DNA of 64,000 nt. Source: Candidatus Egerieimonas intestinavium (GTDB lineage: Bacteria > Bacillota > Clostridia > Lachnospirales > Lachnospiraceae). The notes below the pieces were generated by a model that made no database searches, had not been told where the DNA came from, and saw nothing but the letters and a program-made list of their open reading frames with translations. Position numbers and translations under genes: made by a program. The stretch spans positions 1 to 64,000 of the forward strand of contig DVHU01000013.1 in the NCBI GenBank assembly GCA_018711815.1, read 5' to 3'. Below, piece after piece: positions 62,103 through 64,000 of this stretch. Position 1 is the stretch's first letter. Each line of letters begins with the position of its first letter.

Positions 62103-62208
62103 GACTAAAGGAGAATCTTTCAGGAAGAAAAGAAGGAGATCGACATAAGAACACCTTCCTTTCAGAATCATGACTAAAGGAGAATCTTTCAGGAAGAAAA
62201 GAAGGAGA
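62103..62208 (+). repeat. Duplicated ribosome-site region between ntpK and ntpE
   Basis: A 37-bp segment beginning GACTAAAGGAGAATC and ending AAGAAGGAGA occurs at 62103-62139 and 62172-62208, 69 bp apart and identical. The second copy supplies the ntpE ribosome site; the first is followed by no start codon, so its AAGGAG is an orphan. The duplication may add a transcript-processing or spacing element. Confidence 0.85.
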
Positions 62209-62216
62209 GCGCGAGA

Positions 62217-62825
62217 ATGGCAGGATTAGATAAGATTACCAATCAGATTATAGAAGAAGCCAGGACCCAGGCAGAGGAAATCTTAAAAGAAGCCCGGGCC
62301 CAGGCGGACTCTGTGCTGGCGGAGGCCAGGGCGGAGTCGGAGAAGGCCGGCGCGAGAATCCAGGCAAAGGGGGAGGCTGACGCTGCGGCTTACGCCAGCA
62401 GAGCGGAATCCTCCGCGGAACTGAAGCGCCGCACTGCTCTTCTGCAGGTGAAGCAGGAGTTAATCGCGGCACTTCTGGAGAAAGCCTATGAGAGGCTGTG
62501 CGCTCTGGACCATAAGGAGTATTTTGCCTTCCTGGAGAAGGCGGTGGAGAGATATGCGCTGCCCCGGAAGGGCAGACTGGTGCTTTCTGCCGGGGATCTG
62601 CAGCGGATGCCCGCTGGATTTCCGGATCGGGTGCAGCAGCTGGCCAGAGCAAAGGGCGGAGACCTGATGGTGGATGAAAAGCCCGGAAAGATCGAAAACG
62701 GATTTGTGATGGTGTACGGTTCCATAGAGGAGAATTGTACCCTGAGGGCTATGTTTGACTCCAATCGGGATCGTCTCCAGGATGCGGTGCACAGCCTGCT
62801 CTTTGCGGGGAACGTAAATCCGTAA
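62217..62825 (+). CDS. ntpE: V-type ATPase subunit E
   Basis: A 202-residue peripheral-stalk subunit. A long N-terminal coiled coil (IIEEARTQAEEILKEARAQAD to about residue 75) pairs with NtpF, and a compact C-terminal domain (about 90-200: YFAFLEKAVERYALPRKGRLVLS, then IENGFVMVYGSIEENCTLRAMFDSNRDRLQ) binds the A3B3 head. It matches the usual length. The ribosome site AAGGAG lies in the duplicated segment upstream. Confidence 0.93.
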   Translation: MAGLDKITNQIIEEARTQAEEILKEARAQADSVLAEARAESEKAGARIQAKGEADAAAYASRAESSAELKRRTALLQVKQELIAALLEKAYERLCALDHKEYFAFLEKAVERYALPRKGRLVLSAGDLQRMPAGFPDRVQQLARAKGGDLMVDEKPGKIENGFVMVYGSIEENCTLRAMFDSNRDRLQDAVHSLLFAGNVNP

Positions 62826-62840
62826 AAAGGAGGAGACTCA

Positions 62841-63812
62841 ATGTCTGATACGAAATATACTTACGCGGTTGCGCGGATTCGGGCTTTGGAGCTGTCCCTT
62901 TTTTCGGCGGCCACCATAGAGCAGCTGCTGGCCTGCAAAAGCTATGAGGCGGCCCTCCAGTTTCTGGAGGAGAGAGGCTGGGGCGACGGAGAGACCAGAG
63001 GCGACCTGGAGGCTATGCTTTCCCGGGAGGAGGAGAAAACCTGGGAGACGATCCGGGAGCTGAAGGTGGATATGCGTCTCTTTGACGTATTGTCTTATCC
63101 CCACCTTTTCCACAATCTGAAGGCGGCGGTGAAGGAGTTCTGCACCGGAGAGAGCCAGGCTCAGCTTTACTATGAGGACTGCGCCCTGGGCCGGGAGGAG
63201 CTGCTGACAATTTTGCAGGATAAGGATTATTCTGCGCTGCCGGAATCCATGTGGGAGCCGGCCCGGGAAGCCTGCGAGACGCTTCTGCGCACCAGGGACG
63301 GGCAGCTCTGCGACGTGATTATTGACCGGGGAGCCCTTTTGGCCATCCGCCAGGCAGGACGCCAGGCGGAGGACGCGATTTTGAAAAATTACGCCGAGTC
63401 CACGGTGGCGGTGGCGGATATCCGAATCGCGGTTCGCTGCCAGAAGACGGGAAAATCCCTGGATTTTGTGAAAAATGCTCTGGCCCCCTGCGATACGCTG
63501 GATATGCAGAGGCTGGCCCTGGCCGCGGTGAGCGGTTTGGAGGCTATCTGCCAGTACCTGCAGGACGCGGGCTACGGGGAGGCGGCGGAGGCTATCAAGG
63601 AATCCTCCTCAGCCTTTGAGCGTTGGTGTGACAATCGGATTGTGCACACCATTCAGCCCGAGAAATACCATCCGTTTTCCATAGGGCCTCTGGTGGCTTA
63701 TGTGCTGGCCCGGGAAAATGAGATCAAGACTGTGCGGATTATTCTGACCGGCCGTCTAAACGGCCTGGCAGAGGAGGCTATCCGGGAAAGGGTTAGGGAA
63801 ATGTATGTATAA
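62841..63812 (+). CDS. ntpC: V-type ATPase subunit C (AC39/V0D-like)
   Basis: A 323-residue helical funnel-shaped protein linking the rotor ring to the central stalk. It has the usual N-terminal YTYAVARIRALELSLFSAATIEQLL and an internal FDVLSYPHLFHNLKAAVKEF, and ends GRLNGLAEEAIRERVREMYV. AAAGGAGGAG lies upstream, and its last codons overlap the next gene's start by 8 bp. Confidence 0.94.
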   Translation: MSDTKYTYAVARIRALELSLFSAATIEQLLACKSYEAALQFLEERGWGDGETRGDLEAMLSREEEKTWETIRELKVDMRLFDVLSYPHLFHNLKAAVKEFCTGESQAQLYYEDCALGREELLTILQDKDYSALPESMWEPAREACETLLRTRDGQLCDVIIDRGALLAIRQAGRQAEDAILKNYAESTVAVADIRIAVRCQKTGKSLDFVKNALAPCDTLDMQRLALAAVSGLEAICQYLQDAGYGEAAEAIKESSSAFERWCDNRIVHTIQPEKYHPFSIGPLVAYVLARENEIKTVRIILTGRLNGLAEEAIRERVREMYV

Positions 63813-64000
63813 GATTGCAGTTATGGGCGCTTATGACAGCATTTACGGCTTTGCGGCCCTGGGTCTGGATACATTTCCGGTGAAAGCCCAGGAGGAGGGA
63901 ATCCATACCCTGCGCAGGCTGGCCGCAGGAGAGTACGCGGTGATTTACATCACGGAGGCTCTGGCTGCGGAATTAAAGGAAGAGATAGAGAAGTACAGGG
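63805..64000 (+). CDS. ntpG: V-type ATPase subunit F, partial (cut by window edge)
   Basis: The first 65 residues of the central-stalk subunit called F in archaeal nomenclature and NtpG in Enterococcus. It starts MYKIAVMGAYDSIYGFAALGLDTFPV, the typical GDxDxxxGFxxLG-like opening with Ala-Tyr-Asp here. The start overlaps ntpC by 8 bp. The remaining genes of the complex (catalytic A, B and rotor D subunits) should lie beyond the right edge of the window. Confidence 0.92.
   Translation, partial: MYKIAVMGAYDSIYGFAALGLDTFPVKAQEEGIHTLRRLAAGEYAVIYITEALAAELKEEIEKYR

Overview
The window reads as a chromosomal segment of a spore-forming Clostridia genome, most likely a gut Lachnospiraceae. The support is: moderately GC-rich genes with strong AGGAGG-type ribosome sites, sigma-A promoters with 17-bp spacers, forespore/mother-cell genes (spoIID, spoIIQ, ytvI-like), an ntp-type V-ATPase, a PTS split into EIICB and EIIA proteins, NADP-type glutamate dehydrogenase, and tandem small sigma factors next to a DUF4367-like protein. 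There are no rRNA or tRNA genes, insertion sequences, prophage genes or CRISPR arrays that I can see.

Layout. 1-4.8 kb: the end of glgP, then a MarR-controlled heterodimeric ABC exporter. 5-8.1 kb: glucose/GlcNAc-type PTS EIICB, cutC and EIIA. 8.3-11.8 kb: a TPR/acidic-linker/AAA protein and rsmA. 12.3-13.5 kb (minus): a small alarmone synthetase and cobO. 13.6-18.2 kb: a MoxR-DUF58-transglutaminase operon, followed by spoIID and spoIIQ. 20-28.8 kb: a mixed block (GIY-YIG, fliB-like, hemolysin III, S1 protein, CBS-type pyrophosphatase, flavin reductase, gdhA, dinB). 29-33 kb: aroK, murA, a PfkB sugar kinase, rhomboid and a soluble histidine kinase. 33.6-37.9 kb: HIT, two tandem sigma-like factors, murG (minus), a membrane DUF4367-like protein and a small secreted protein. 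38.4-39.6 kb: a PD-(D/E)XK (Rpn-like) nuclease followed by a separate copy of its own C-terminal tail. 39.9-49.9 kb: a beta-CASP hydrolase, a ferredoxin-nitroreductase pair, mtnN, pgi and a two-component system. 50-54.9 kb: CdaR-like regulator, aconitase-family hydratase and Na+/alanine symporter. 55.1-55.8 kb: a promoter-to-terminator unit without a credible protein, a candidate large non-coding RNA. 56-59 kb: RluA-like synthase, YtvI-like protein and a sugar-binding lipoprotein. 59.2-64 kb: the start of the V-ATPase operon (ntpF-I-K-E-C-G), running off the right edge.

The most interesting signals are non-coding or modular. (1) A dispersed intergenic element is present in four full copies, with a conserved core whose apical stem changes by compensatory substitutions, plus two short derivatives. 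(2) A roughly 690-nt transcription unit at 55151-55837 carries many local hairpins and no plausible ORF. (3) A four-repeat TTCACA array with exact 11-bp period resembles a PhoP box but precedes no annotated gene on its strand. (4) The nuclease/tail gene pair at 38369-39597 could be a toxin with an unlinked-frame antitoxin, by analogy with E. coli Rpn proteins. (5) Base composition drops abruptly inside the DUF4367-like gene near 37050 and stays low to about 38330, suggesting a recombination junction. All family assignments come from reading motifs by eye; no database was searched.
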